A DNA stretch of 64,000 nucleotides from Devosia sp. Leaf420. Lineage in GTDB: Bacteria > Pseudomonadota > Alphaproteobacteria > Rhizobiales > Devosiaceae. Positions 1 through 10,542 of the stretch are shown in pieces. The first letter of the stretch is position 1, and every line of letters starts with the position of its first letter. The position numbers were made by a program, and so were the translations under genes. Location: the NCBI RefSeq assembly GCF_001425445.1, contig NZ_LMQU01000010.1:317501-381500 (forward strand), given 5' to 3'. The notes below the pieces were generated by a model. It searched no databases, was not told the DNA's origin, and was given only the letters and a program-made list of their open reading frames with translations.

Positions 1-88
1 ATCACTCATCGTGCCGTTCAAACGGGACGCCTATGAGAAGGTCGTTGAAGCCTTTTCAGATATTCCGCAACGCTTTACCCACGTCTGA
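1..88 (+). CDS. 3' end of an unidentified protein-coding gene (partial)
   Basis: An open frame enters from the left edge and ends at a TGA at 86-88. The visible tail is about 28 residues and contains the stretch PFKRDAYEKVVEAFSDIPQR. The next gene starts only 3 bases after this stop, so the two are probably co-transcribed. The visible part is too short for me to assign a family; it has no signal or membrane character. Confidence 0.6.
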   Translation, partial: SLIVPFKRDAYEKVVEAFSDIPQRFTHV

Positions 89-91
89 ACC

Positions 92-778
92 ATGAAAACC
101 ATCGGCCTTATCGGCGGCATGAGCTGGGAATCGACCGCCCACTATTATCGCGTGCTGAACCAGGAAACGGCGCGCCTCCGGGGCGGCCTTCATTCGGCGC
201 CGGTCCTGATAGACTCCGTCGATTTTGCGCCGATTGCCGAGATGCAGTCTGCGGGCAAATGGGACGACGCAGGCGATGCGCTCAAGCTGTCGGCCAAGCG
301 CCTCGTTGGTGCAGGCTCAGAAATCCTGGGCCTGGCGACCAACACCATGCACGTGGTGGCTGATCGTATGCTCGATGGGATCAACGCCACGTTCGTTCAT
401 ATTGCTGATCCCACGGCCGATGCCCTCCTTGCGGACGGCTACACAAAGGTTGGTCTCCTTGGTACGCGCTTCACCATGGAGATGAGCTTTTACCGCGATC
501 GCCTGAGCGCCCGCGGTCTTGAATCGCTCATTCCCGAAGTGGATCGGACCAATCTCAACGGCATCATCTACGATGAACTTTGCCGCGGCATTGTGCGCGA
601 AGAGTCACGCCGAATCTATATTGATGCGATTTCGAGGCTTGCGGCGCGTGGGGCAGAAGCCGTTATTCTAGGCTGCACCGAAATCGGCATGTTGATCGAT
701 GATGCGGTCAGTCCCCTGCCCGTCTTTGACACGACGGACCTTCACGCTAAGGCTTTGGTGGCTGCAGCGCTGCAATAA
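92..778 (+). CDS. Aspartate/glutamate racemase family protein (YgeA-like)
   Basis: Probable cytosolic, PLP-independent amino-acid racemase of the Asp/Glu racemase superfamily. The 228-residue length and the opening MKTIGLIGGMSWEST are typical of the YgeA subfamily. The two catalytic positions are visible: Thr83 in ATNTMH, where classical members have Cys, and Cys195 in LGCTEIGM. A Thr/Cys pair is the arrangement described for the E. coli L-Asp/Glu racemase, so the Thr is a subfamily feature and not a defect. The gene follows the preceding ORF by 3 bases. It ends just before the terminator of the convergent atp operon. The substrate (Asp, Glu or other) cannot be read from sequence; a role in D-amino-acid supply or turnover is inference. 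Confidence 0.9.
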   Translation: MKTIGLIGGMSWESTAHYYRVLNQETARLRGGLHSAPVLIDSVDFAPIAEMQSAGKWDDAGDALKLSAKRLVGAGSEILGLATNTMHVVADRMLDGINATFVHIADPTADALLADGYTKVGLLGTRFTMEMSFYRDRLSARGLESLIPEVDRTNLNGIIYDELCRGIVREESRRIYIDAISRLAARGAEAVILGCTEIGMLIDDAVSPLPVFDTTDLHAKALVAAALQ

Positions 779-805
779 TAAAAAGGCCGCCCGTAAGGCG
801 GCCTT
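779..805 (-). terminator. Rho-independent terminator of the atp operon
   Basis: A 7-bp perfect GC stem (785-791 with 797-803) has the loop CGTAA. Read on the minus strand it is followed by a T-rich run (TTTTTATTATT), so it terminates the atpHAGDC transcript 24 bases after the atpC stop. On the plus strand the T-run is weak, so termination of the racemase transcript is less certain. Confidence 0.75.
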
Positions 806-828
806 CGTCATTCCGGATCAGACAATGC

Positions 829-1251
829 TTAGTGGATATGCGTGTCGTTGAGCTGCTCGGCTTCAAGCGCAAGGTTCAATAGGCCGCTGACAAACTGCTG
901 AGCGTAGGACTTGTCATCAGGCGTTTCGGCCCGGGTGAGTTCGCCCTGCGCTGCCGCGATCTGGGTCTGGAGGTCTGCGCGGTCAAATTCCGAGAATGGC
1001 ACCGATTCTTCAGCCAGAATGGTCAGACCTGCCGGCGACACGTCGGCAAAGCCGCCGCGCACGAAAAAGATCTCGCTTTTGCCATCGCTGTTGACGGTGA
1101 TGAAACCGGCCCGCAGTGTCGTCATGAAGGGCGCATGGTCAGCCATGACCGTGAAATAGCCTTCCGTACCCGGAACGGTAACCGAATTGACGGTCTGCGA
1201 AACGAGGAGACGCTCGGGCGAAACGATCTCGATCTTGAGGCCTTCAGCCAT
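829..1251 (-). CDS. atpC: ATP synthase F1 subunit epsilon
   Basis: Central-stalk subunit of F1 that couples rotation to catalysis and can inhibit ATP hydrolysis. The 140-residue product has the N-terminal beta-sandwich typical of the family (about residues 1-85, with GTEGYFTVMADHAPFMT) and a shorter helical C-terminal part. It is last in the minus-strand operon atpH-atpA-atpG-atpD-atpC. The start at 1251 puts the methionine before the canonical opening AEGLKIEIVSPERLL. It is separated from atpD by 84 bases that hold a strong hairpin. F0 genes are not next to it, as is usual in Hyphomicrobiales, where F0 and F1 operons are split. Confidence 0.97.
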   Translation of the reverse strand: MAEGLKIEIVSPERLLVSQTVNSVTVPGTEGYFTVMADHAPFMTTLRAGFITVNSDGKSEIFFVRGGFADVSPAGLTILAEESVPFSEFDRADLQTQIAAAQGELTRAETPDDKSYAQQFVSGLLNLALEAEQLNDTHIH

Positions 1252-1299
1252 ATTTTTGGTCCCTTAGCGGAGAAAACCCGAAAGACCGGGCTTAGCGCT

Positions 1300-1323
1300 G
1301 GGTCCGTCGCGGACGACGGACCC
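1300..1323 (-). other. Intercistronic hairpin between atpD and atpC
   Basis: Perfect 10-bp inverted repeat, 1300-1309 with 1314-1323, closed by a 4-base loop. No T-run follows on the minus strand, so it is not a typical terminator. It may stabilise the mRNA or tune the atpC level relative to atpD; that role is inference. Confidence 0.6.
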
Positions 1324-1335
1324 AAGTGGCAAAGA

Positions 1336-2796
<1,461 letters not shown>

Positions 2797-3687
2797 TTAG
2801 AGCGCTTCCGCGCCCGAAATGATTTCGATGAGTTCTTTGGTGATCTGGGCCTGACGCTGGCGGTTGTAGCTCAGCTGCAGCTTGCCGATCATTTCGCCCG
2901 CGTTCCGCGTCGCATTGTCCATTGCGGACATCTGCGCACCGTAGAACGAGGCACTGTTTTCAAGCATGGCGCGGAACACCTGCACGCTCACATTGCGCGG
3001 CAGCAGGTCTTCAACGATGGCTTCTTCGTTGGGCTCGTATTCGTAGATCACGGCCGAGTTGTTGACCAAGGCGCCTTCGCCTTCGACACGCTCGATTTTT
3101 GCCGGGATGATCTGCACGGCAGTCGGCACCTGGCTGATCACCGAGTTGAACTTGGCAAAGAAAAGCGTTGCCACGTCAAATTCGCCAGCGGCGAACATGG
3201 CCTGCACTTTTTGGCTGATCTCGTTCGCCTGCGCAAAGCCGATATTCTTGACTTCGCGATAGCTGACGGTCTCGACGATCTTGTCGGCAAACTGGCGCTT
3301 GAGGATATCGTGACCCTTGCGGCCAACCGTCAGGAACTTGACGGTCTTGCCCTGCGCCTGAAGCTTGTTGGCATGATCGCGCGCAAGACGGGCAATGGAG
3401 GAGTTGAACCCACCCGCCAGACCGCGTTCGCCCGTTGCAACGACCAGAAGGTGAACCTGATCCCGGCCGTTACCGGCGAGGAGAACAGGCGCATCTGTCT
3501 GACCATCATAGACTGCAGCAAGGCTCGCCAGCACCGCACCCATGCGCTCGGCATAGGGGCGTGCAGCTTCGGCAGCATCCTGGGCGCGACGGAGCTTAGC
3601 CGCCGCGACCATCTGCATGGCCTTGGTGATCTTCTGCGTCGACTTGACCGAGTCGATCCGGTTCTTAAGATCCTTTAGCGACGGCAT
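2797..3687 (-). CDS. atpG: ATP synthase F1 subunit gamma
   Basis: Rotor shaft of F1, turning inside the alpha3beta3 hexamer. The 296-residue protein has the conserved N-terminal helix ([20 protein letters not shown]) and the conserved C-terminal helix containing [15 protein letters not shown], which together form the coiled coil. A Rossmann-like middle domain lies between. It sits between atpA (22-base gap) and atpD (21-base gap). Normal length, no anomalies. Confidence 0.98.
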   Translation of the reverse strand: MPSLKDLKNRIDSVKSTQKITKAMQMVAAAKLRRAQDAAEAARPYAERMGAVLASLAAVYDGQTDAPVLLAGNGRDQVHLLVVATGERGLAGGFNSSIARLARDHANKLQAQGKTVKFLTVGRKGHDILKRQFADKIVETVSYREVKNIGFAQANEISQKVQAMFAAGEFDVATLFFAKFNSVISQVPTAVQIIPAKIERVEGEGALVNNSAVIYEYEPNEEAIVEDLLPRNVSVQVFRAMLENSASFYGAQMSAMDNATRNAGEMIGKLQLSYNRQRQAQITKELIEIISGAEAL

Positions 3688-3709
3688 TGCCTGTCGTCTC
3701 CTTCAGAGC

Positions 3710-5245
3710 TCAGGCCGCGTAGGTCTTCTTGATATCGTCAAGAGCCGACTTCAGCTTGGCACGGGTGTCGTCGCTCAGCTGCTTTTCAGCAGCAATGGTC
3801 TTCAAGAGATCAGCATGCTTGGAGCGCAGGTTCGAGAGCACGTGCTTTTCGAAATCCTGGACCTTGTTGACCGGAACGGTATCGAGATAGCCCTGGCCAC
3901 CGGCAAAGATCACCGCAACCTGTTCTTCCGTCTTGAGCGGCGAGAACTGTGGTTGCTTGAGCAGTTCGGTCAGACGCGCACCACGGTTCAGCAGGCGCTG
4001 GGTCGAGGCGTCGAGATCGGAACCGAACTGCGCGAAGGCAGCCATTTCACGATACTGCGACAGTTCGCCCTTGAGCGAGCCGGCAACCTGCTTCATCGCC
4101 TTGATCTGAGCCGAGCCGCCAACGCGCGACACGGAGAGACCAACGTTCACGGCAGGACGGATGCCCTGGAAGAACAGGTTGGTTTCAAGGAAGATCTGGC
4201 CGTCGGTGATCGAGATCACGTTGGTCGGGATATAGGCCGACACGTCGTTTGCCTGGGTTTCGATAACCGGCAGGGCGGTCAGCGAACCAAGACCGTGATC
4301 TTCGTTCATCTTTGCAGCGCGTTCGAGCAGACGGCTGTGGAGATAGAAAACGTCGCCCGGATAGGCTTCGCGGCCCGGCGGACGGCGCAGCAGCAGCGAC
4401 ATCTGGCGGTAGGCAACGGCCTGCTTGGTCAAATCGTCATAGGCGATAACGGCATGCTTGCCATTGTCGCGGAACCACTCGCCGATCGCGCAGCCGGTGA
4501 AGGGCGCGATGTACTGGAGCGGAGCCGGATCGGAAGCGGTAGCGGCGATCACGATCGAATAGGGCAGAGCACCCGATTCTTCGAGCTGACGCACGAACTG
4601 AGCAACGGTCGAACGCTTCTGGCCAACGGCGACATAGATGCAGAACAGCTTGTCGGTGTCCGAAGCATTGGCATCGTGTGCCGGCTTCTGGTTGAGGAAG
4701 GTATCGAGAATGATCGCGGTCTTGCCGGTCTGGCGGTCACCGATGACGAGCTCGCGCTGGCCACGGCCGATCGGGATCAGTGCGTCGATAGCCTTGAGGC
4801 CGGTCGACATCGGTTCGTGAACCGACTTGCGCGGCAGAATGCCGGGAGCCTTGACGTCGACGCGGCGGCGTTCGGTGTGCTCGATCGGGCCCTTGCCGTC
4901 GATCGGGTTGCCGAGACCATCGACCACGCGGCCGAGAAGGCCAGGACCGACCGGGGTGTCCACGATCGAGCCGGTGCGCTTGACGACATCGCCTTCCTTG
5001 ATGGAACGGTCGTTGCCGAAGATCACGACGCCGACATTGTCGTTTTCAAGGTTGAGGGCCATGCCCTTGATGCCACCTGGGAACTCGACGAGTTCACCAG
5101 CCTGAACCTTATCGAGGCCGTAGACGCGGGCGATGCCGTCACCGACGGACAGCACCTGACCGACTTCCGAAACCTGGGCTTCCTGGCCGAAATTCTTGAT
5201 CTGGTCCTTGAGGATCGCAGAAATTTCCGCGGCTTTGATGTCCAT
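3710..5245 (-). CDS. atpA: ATP synthase F1 subunit alpha
   Basis: Non-catalytic nucleotide-binding subunit of F1. The 511-residue length is normal. The Walker A motif GDRQTGKT is at about 169-176, and the alpha-type segment with [20 protein letters not shown] follows near residue 290. The start codon overlaps the last base of the atpH stop (TAATG), so atpH and atpA are probably translationally coupled. Second gene of the operon. Confidence 0.99.
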   Translation of the reverse strand: MDIKAAEISAILKDQIKNFGQEAQVSEVGQVLSVGDGIARVYGLDKVQAGELVEFPGGIKGMALNLENDNVGVVIFGNDRSIKEGDVVKRTGSIVDTPVGPGLLGRVVDGLGNPIDGKGPIEHTERRRVDVKAPGILPRKSVHEPMSTGLKAIDALIPIGRGQRELVIGDRQTGKTAIILDTFLNQKPAHDANASDTDKLFCIYVAVGQKRSTVAQFVRQLEESGALPYSIVIAATASDPAPLQYIAPFTGCAIGEWFRDNGKHAVIAYDDLTKQAVAYRQMSLLLRRPPGREAYPGDVFYLHSRLLERAAKMNEDHGLGSLTALPVIETQANDVSAYIPTNVISITDGQIFLETNLFFQGIRPAVNVGLSVSRVGGSAQIKAMKQVAGSLKGELSQYREMAAFAQFGSDLDASTQRLLNRGARLTELLKQPQFSPLKTEEQVAVIFAGGQGYLDTVPVNKVQDFEKHVLSNLRSKHADLLKTIAAEKQLSDDTRAKLKSALDDIKKTYAA

Positions 5246-5832
5246 TATCCGACCTCTTTCATGGCGATTTTCATCGCAGCGAGCTTTGTCTTGATTGATG
5301 AATCGATCATCTGGCTGCCGACCTTCACCTGAAGGCCACCGATCAGCGAGGGATCGACGAATTGGTTGAGCGTGACGGTCTTGCCCAGCTTTGCCTTGAG
5401 CGTTTCGCTCAGGGCATTGGCCTGTTCGGCCGTCAGGGGCGTTGCCGAGGTCACTTCGGCAGTCGTTTCACCGCGCGCTGCAGCGGCCAGTTCGCGAAAG
5501 CCAACGATGATGGCATCGAGCGCGAACAGACGGCCGTTCTTGGCAACAAGGCGCAGAAAATTAGCCACGAGCGGATTGACCTGGGCCTTGCCCAGGATCG
5601 CATCAAGGGCAGACGCCTTGACGTCGCCCGAGATCACCGGAGACCGCAGGTAGCGCGAAAAATCGTCGCTTTCGCCAATCAGGCGGGAAATATCAGAAAG
5701 GCCGGTTTCGACCGATGCCAGTTGATTCTCGCTCTGGGCGAGATCGAACAGCGCCGACGCATATGGCCGCGCAATCTGGGAAAGCAGTGAATTCTGCGCT
5801 GCCAATGTCGCTTCACCCTCTTGTGTTGCCAT
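5245..5832 (-). CDS. atpH: ATP synthase F1 subunit delta
   Basis: Peripheral-stalk subunit that joins F1 to the F0 b subunits. The 195-residue product has the OSCP/delta N-terminal helical bundle ([16 protein letters not shown]) and the conserved C-terminal stretch [21 protein letters not shown]. First gene of atpHAGDC. The start at 5832 gives a short extra N-terminal arm before the conserved domain; an internal start would trim it. A candidate promoter lies about 100 bases upstream. Confidence 0.95.
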   Translation of the reverse strand: MATQEGEATLAAQNSLLSQIARPYASALFDLAQSENQLASVETGLSDISRLIGESDDFSRYLRSPVISGDVKASALDAILGKAQVNPLVANFLRLVAKNGRLFALDAIIVGFRELAAAARGETTAEVTSATPLTAEQANALSETLKAKLGKTVTLNQFVDPSLIGGLQVKVGSQMIDSSIKTKLAAMKIAMKEVG

Positions 5833-5933
5833 CCTCGGGTATCGAGCCGGGATGACCTATTACGCTTCGGACGTGTCCGGGAACGGGGTTTTGGCCGGAC
5901 TGATCCTAGCCACTCCCCTACAAGTCGGGCTCG

Positions 5934-5962
5934 CTCTAACACAAGCCAAGCGGCCCGTGCAA
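5934..5962 (-). promoter_or_regulatory. Candidate sigma70-type promoter of the atp operon
   Basis: On the minus strand TTGCAC (5957-5962) and TTAGAG (5934-5939) are separated by exactly 17 bases, in the gap between priA and atpH. The implied start of transcription is about 95 bases upstream of atpH. Found by eye; the -10 box is only a moderate match. Confidence 0.35.
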
Positions 5963-6041
5963 GGCTGGGTTACGTGATTCACCGGCGGTGAAAATGTCGC
6001 ACTTATCCCAAGCGATAGAAGTCGAGCCATTTGCGGCTCGT

Positions 6042-8210
6042 TTACATGAAGCTCATCGGGTCGATATCGATCTGAATCTTGAGGTCGCCTTTGGGTTTTT
6101 CGGCACTCGAAAGCCAGAAGCGGACATAGCCGGAAAGATCAAAATCCCTACCAGACTGGGCCAGAAGCCTTACCCGATAGCGGCCACGGATCATCGAGAC
6201 GGGCGCATCGGCCGGTCCGAAGAGTTTTACACCATCGGCCATTGGCGCAGCGGACAGCAGCGTTCGTGAGAAATTCATCGCATGATCGTGTACGCTGGCA
6301 GAGACAATGAGCGCGGCGAGACGGCCGAAGGGCGGCATGCCGCCGGCTTCACGGGCCAGAATCTCCTGGGCGTAAAAGGCTTCGCGGTCGCCCGAGACCA
6401 TGGCTTTCATCACCGGGTGATCGGGATGATAAGTCTGCAAGAAAGCCTTGCCGTGGCGGCTGGCACGGCCGGCACGGCCGGCAACCTGGGTCAGGATCTG
6501 AAAGGTTCGCTCGGCGGCGCGCGGGTCGCCATGCGCTAGGCCGAGATCTGCATCGAGGACGCCGACGACAGAGAGCTTCTCAAAATGGTGCCCTTTCGAG
6601 ACGAGCTGGGTGCCGATGATGAGATCATATTCGCCGCGCTCGACTTCGGCGAAACGCTCGCGAAGCTGGGCGTGGCTGCCCATATCGGTCGAAAGAAGCA
6701 CGCGGCGCGCGTCGGGGAAGCGAATGGCGGCTTCTTCGGCGACGCGCTCGATGCCGGGACCAACGGGAACGAGGCTGTCCACTTCTCCGCATTCGCCGCA
6801 ATGCTTTGGCGTGCGGGTTTCGTGGCCGCAATGGTGGCACATGAGGACGCCGCGGAAGCGGTGCTCGACCATCCAGGCCGAGCAATCGGGGCATTTATAT
6901 TGATGGCCGCAGGCATTGCAAAGGGTGAGCGGGGCATAGCCGCGACGGTTGAGGAACAGTAGCGCCTGCTCGCCACGATCAAGCGCCGCAAATACTTCGC
7001 GCGCTAAGGAAGGCGCTATCCAACTTCCCTTTTCCGGGCCATCTGTCCTCATATCGAGCGCTGTGATGTCCGGCATTGCTGCTTCGGCAAAGCGGCTCTC
7101 GAGCCGCACATGGGCATAGCGGCCAGTATTGGCATTGTTGCGCGATTCGACGGACGGCGTCGCTGATGAGAGCACCACCCGCGCCTCGGAAAACTGGGCG
7201 CGGACGATCGCCATGTCGCGGGCGTGATAAGTAAAGCCTTCGGATTGCTTATAGGCGCCGTCATGCTCTTCATCGAGGACGAGAAGGCCGAGCTCGCGGA
7301 AGGGCAGGAAGAGCGCGGAACGGGCGCCGACGACGGCGCGGACGGTGCCATCGAGCACGCCACGCCAGACTTTGGCGCGCTGCACCGGGGTCATGTCCGA
7401 GTGCCATTCGGCAGGTTTAGTGCCGAAGCGGCGGGTGAAGCGATCGATGAATGTGTTTGTAAGAGCGATTTCCGGCAGCAAAATCAAGGCTTGGCGACCG
7501 GCGCGGAGCGTATCGGCCACCGCTTCAAAGAAGACTTCGGTCTTGCCGCCGCCGGTGACGCCATCGAGAAGGGCGACGCCAAAGCGCTTGGGGTCGAGGC
7601 CGAGGATCCGGTCAAGCGCGGCCTGTTGCTCGGGGTTGAGAGCGGAAGGCGCGGCATCTGGATCGGGCGGAAAAACCACGGGCGGCGCCGGAATTTCCAG
7701 CTTTTCCAACGCTCCGGCGCGTTCGAGGCCATCGAGAACGGAGGTCGACACACCACTGGCGCCGACCAATGCCGCCTTGGGCCAAGGCATGTCGTCGGTG
7801 AGCGTATCGAGCACGCGAAGGCGCGCGGGCGTCAACTTTTCAGGCTCCATGCCAGTGCGGCGATAGGCGACGACAGGTTTGGGCGCATCGAGCGCTTCGG
7901 GTGAGCGCAATACGCCGCGCAAAACCTGCCCGGGCGCGGCCAACGTATAGCGCGCGACCCATTCGACGAGCCGCAAAAGCTCTTCCGACAGCGGCGGCAC
8001 GTCGAATGAAAAATCTATATTTCTCAGTCTGTTATGGCCGATTTTGTCATTCGGCTTGCCCCAAACGACGCCGAGCGTCAGGCGGGGACCGAGAGGCACG
8101 CCGACAACCGTACCGCGCGTTACGCTCATATTGGCGGGCACGCGATAGGAATAGGGGCCCTCTACGGCCACCCCCACCATCACTGCAACGATGTCACCGG
8201 GCCCATACAT
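6042..8210 (-). CDS. priA: Primosomal protein N' (replication restart helicase PriA)
   Basis: Superfamily-2 3'-to-5' DNA helicase that recognises stalled forks and reloads the replicative helicase. The 722 residues show the 3' DNA-binding domain at the N-terminus (about 1-100), Walker A GVTGGGKT at about 217-224, and the DEEHD Walker B box at about 313-317. A Cys-rich zinc-binding insertion follows (CNACGH, CPDC, CHHCGH, CGECGE, about 432-478). The C-terminal helicase motifs include GTQLVSKGHHF and AGRAGR. It ends about 210 bases upstream of the atpH start, on the same strand. It is divergent from xerC. priA beside the F1 operon is a familiar alphaproteobacterial arrangement. Confidence 0.97.
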   Translation of the reverse strand: MYGPGDIVAVMVGVAVEGPYSYRVPANMSVTRGTVVGVPLGPRLTLGVVWGKPNDKIGHNRLRNIDFSFDVPPLSEELLRLVEWVARYTLAAPGQVLRGVLRSPEALDAPKPVVAYRRTGMEPEKLTPARLRVLDTLTDDMPWPKAALVGASGVSTSVLDGLERAGALEKLEIPAPPVVFPPDPDAAPSALNPEQQAALDRILGLDPKRFGVALLDGVTGGGKTEVFFEAVADTLRAGRQALILLPEIALTNTFIDRFTRRFGTKPAEWHSDMTPVQRAKVWRGVLDGTVRAVVGARSALFLPFRELGLLVLDEEHDGAYKQSEGFTYHARDMAIVRAQFSEARVVLSSATPSVESRNNANTGRYAHVRLESRFAEAAMPDITALDMRTDGPEKGSWIAPSLAREVFAALDRGEQALLFLNRRGYAPLTLCNACGHQYKCPDCSAWMVEHRFRGVLMCHHCGHETRTPKHCGECGEVDSLVPVGPGIERVAEEAAIRFPDARRVLLSTDMGSHAQLRERFAEVERGEYDLIIGTQLVSKGHHFEKLSVVGVLDADLGLAHGDPRAAERTFQILTQVAGRAGRASRHGKAFLQTYHPDHPVMKAMVSGDREAFYAQEILAREAGGMPPFGRLAALIVSASVHDHAMNFSRTLLSAAPMADGVKLFGPADAPVSMIRGRYRVRLLAQSGRDFDLSGYVRFWLSSAEKPKGDLKIQIDIDPMSFM

Positions 8211-8339
8211 GTTTGTGCGCGTTCCGTTCTCTTTTCCCTTAGATAGGAAGGGCGAGCGATTCGGCTAGAGCACCGGGATCACGAGACGCGTGAGGCGACA
8301 CTTTACACTCTGTTTGCGCGCGGAGGATAAGTTCAAGTC

Positions 8340-9269
8340 ATGACCGATAGCGCCTTTGCCACCGATGCCTTCATCCAAGCCCAGATCGCCGCCTGGATGC
8401 GCGAACTCGGCTCCGTCAAACGGCTCGCCCCCAAGACCCTAGAAGCCTATGGCCGCGATGTCGGGCAGTTCATGAGTTTTTTGTCTGGGCATATGGGCGG
8501 CGCTATCACCTTGCAATCGCTCAAGGAATTAAGAGCTGCCGATATCCGTTCCTTCATGGCGCAGCGCCGGGAGGAGAGCCTGGGCTCGCGGTCTCTCGCG
8601 CGGGTGCTGTCGTCGCTCAAGAACTTTTTTGGCTTTCTCGAACGGGAAAATATTCTGGCGACGGAGGCGTTCAACGCCATCCGGACCCCAAAAATTCCAA
8701 AGTCCTTGCCCAAGGCGCTGACAGTGGTTGAAGCCAAGCAAACCATTACCCGCGTTGACGAAATGGAAGAGGAGCCCTGGATCGCGGCGCGCGACATGGC
8801 GGTGATTTCGCTCTGCTACGGTGCGGGACTACGTATCGCCGAGGCGCTGGCGCTGACCAAGGGCGATCTCGAGGCCGAAGTGCTGCGCGTGACGGGCAAG
8901 GGCGGCAAGATCCGCATGGTGCCTTTGATCGCTCCGGTGCGGCAGTCAATCGAGACCTATTTGACGCTAAGTCCTTATAAACTCTGGGATGATGACCCGC
9001 TGTTCCGTGGCAAGAAAGGTGGGGTTTTGTCACCCAGAATCATCCAGTTGCGCATGCAGCAACTGCGCTCGGCGCTCGGCCTGCCGCCTTCGGCGACCCC
9101 ACATGCGCTGCGGCATTCCTTTGCGACGCACCTCCTTGGAAAAGGCGGGGATTTGCGGGCGATCCAGGAGCTTTTGGGCCATGCCAGCCTCTCGACGACG
9201 CAGATTTATACCGCCGTCGACACCGAGCGCTTGATGGAAAGCTATGCCAAGGCCCACCCGCGCGGCTAG
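8340..9269 (+). CDS. xerC: Site-specific tyrosine recombinase XerC
   Basis: Recombinase that, with XerD, resolves chromosome dimers at dif. The 309 residues hold the N-terminal SAM-like core-binding domain (about 15-105) and the C-terminal catalytic domain. All catalytic residues are present: Arg165 (GAGLRIAEAL), Lys187 (TGKGGK), His255 and Arg258 (HALRHSFATHL), His281 (LGHASLST) and nucleophile Tyr290 (QIYT). Position next to priA argues for XerC and not XerD, but the two are hard to tell apart by sequence alone. No integrase-like neighbours or att sites, so it is the housekeeping enzyme. Confidence 0.9.
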   Translation: MTDSAFATDAFIQAQIAAWMRELGSVKRLAPKTLEAYGRDVGQFMSFLSGHMGGAITLQSLKELRAADIRSFMAQRREESLGSRSLARVLSSLKNFFGFLERENILATEAFNAIRTPKIPKSLPKALTVVEAKQTITRVDEMEEEPWIAARDMAVISLCYGAGLRIAEALALTKGDLEAEVLRVTGKGGKIRMVPLIAPVRQSIETYLTLSPYKLWDDDPLFRGKKGGVLSPRIIQLRMQQLRSALGLPPSATPHALRHSFATHLLGKGGDLRAIQELLGHASLSTTQIYTAVDTERLMESYAKAHPRG

Positions 9270-9316
9270 TGCAGCAGGCCTCTTTCGGCTGTGGTTTGGG
9301 TAACATCACGTTATCT

Positions 9317-9345
9317 TTGACAGCCGCCAATGGCAGGATTATGAG
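9317..9345 (+). promoter_or_regulatory. Candidate sigma70-type promoter upstream of the EamA gene
   Basis: TTGACA (9317-9322) and TATGAG (9340-9345) are 17 bases apart in the 240-base gap between xerC and the EamA transporter gene. This implies a leader of about 155 bases. Nothing else recognisable was seen in the gap. Confidence 0.35.
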
Positions 9346-9509
9346 ACGGACATGACGTCACATCAGCCGATCTTTTTCGCGAACCTTCTTATTCTTGGCT
9401 CCATCTGGGCCAGGACCGAAGGCTGACGTTCAGCATTTGGTTTCAACCGGCCCGCCCCGAGCGGTGATCCGGTGGATACGAGGGGCGGCACTTAAGAAAG
9501 CCCCTTCGG

Positions 9510-10463
9510 ATGACGAGCATCCCATCTTCCAGCGACACGCCCCAACCGGGGATAGATCTGTTCGGCTATGGCCTCGCCTTTGCCGGCGCAGCGCTATTTT
9601 CGACCAAGGGCGTCTTCATCAAGCTCGCCTTTGCCCAGGGCGCATCGGTCGAGACCACCTTGGCGCTGCGGATGCTGACGGCCCTCCCCGTCTATCTTGT
9701 TATTCTCATGGTGCTGCTCCGCCGCAATCCGCAGCTCAAGAGTTTGCTGACGCCAGGACGGACGGCGGGCGCCATGGGTGTCGGGGCGCTCGGCTATTAT
9801 CTCTCGAGCTATCTCGATTTTGCCGGGCTTGCTTTCGTCTCCGCGCAATATGAGCGGCTGGTGCTCTTCACCTATCCGTTCTTTGTGCTGCTTTTCGGCG
9901 TCTGGTTCTTTGGCGATCGGATGAACTGGACGCTCGTGCCGGCCATGCTCGTCAGCTATGGCGGCCTCCTGGTGATCTTTGCCTGGAACCTTGCAGTGCA
10001 GCCCGATGGGCTTTTCATCGGCACCATGCTGGTCTTGGGTTCGGCGCTGACCTTTGCCTTCTATCAACACCTCGCCAAGCGGCAGATGCTTGTGCTGGGC
10101 ACGGGGCTCTTTACCTGCATCGGCATGTCGACGGCGGCCGTGCTCGCCATCACTCAAAGCGCCGTGGTCGACGGAATTGGCAACTATTTCAGCATCACCC
10201 CAACCCTTTGGGCGCTCGGCCTGACGCTGGGGATTTTCGGCACCGTCCTCCCCTCGTTTCTTCTCAATGGCGGCATTGCGCGGATCGGGGCGCGGGCGAC
10301 ATCGTCCACCGCATCCTTCGGTCCAATCGTTACTATTGTTCTCGCTGTCTTTGTGCTTGGCGAGCCCTTTACCTGGGTGCATGCGATCGGGACGGCGCTC
10401 GTGCTTTTGGGCTCATGGCTCTTCGCGCGGACAGACAGAAAGAGCCGCGCATCAGGCAATTAG
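9510..10463 (+). CDS. EamA/DMT-family membrane transporter
   Basis: Predicted inner-membrane drug/metabolite transporter of 317 residues, with about ten hydrophobic helices in two EamA repeats (roughly 15-145 and 165-300). Typical signatures are the N-terminal segment with FSTKGVFIKLAF, the end of the first repeat near YGGLLVIFAWNL, and the end of the second repeat with FVLGEPFTWVHAIGTALVLLG. The substrate cannot be inferred; the family exports amino acids, nucleosides or other metabolites. The start is chosen as the first ATG before the MTSIPSSSDT leader; its ribosome-binding site is weak. It is a distant paralogue of the EamA pair at 22.6-24.3 kb. Possibly followed by the repeat protein in the same transcript. 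Confidence 0.85.
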   Translation: MTSIPSSSDTPQPGIDLFGYGLAFAGAALFSTKGVFIKLAFAQGASVETTLALRMLTALPVYLVILMVLLRRNPQLKSLLTPGRTAGAMGVGALGYYLSSYLDFAGLAFVSAQYERLVLFTYPFFVLLFGVWFFGDRMNWTLVPAMLVSYGGLLVIFAWNLAVQPDGLFIGTMLVLGSALTFAFYQHLAKRQMLVLGTGLFTCIGMSTAAVLAITQSAVVDGIGNYFSITPTLWALGLTLGIFGTVLPSFLLNGGIARIGARATSSTASFGPIVTIVLAVFVLGEPFTWVHAIGTALVLLGSWLFARTDRKSRASGN

Positions 10464-10542
10464 CGCATTTGTACTTCTGGCCGCCGTAAAGAGGCTATAA
10501 TCTGTTCTCACAACCGTGATGCAAAATTGGAAGGGACAACCG

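Noticed and set aside
8340..9269. Integrase of a mobile element
   Set aside because: The recombinase has the XerC length and lies beside priA, with no attachment site, phage or island genes around it.
9352..9426. 24-residue leader peptide before the EamA gene
   Set aside because: It is open by chance length, has no run of one amino acid, no terminator/antiterminator fold and only a weak ribosome-binding site.
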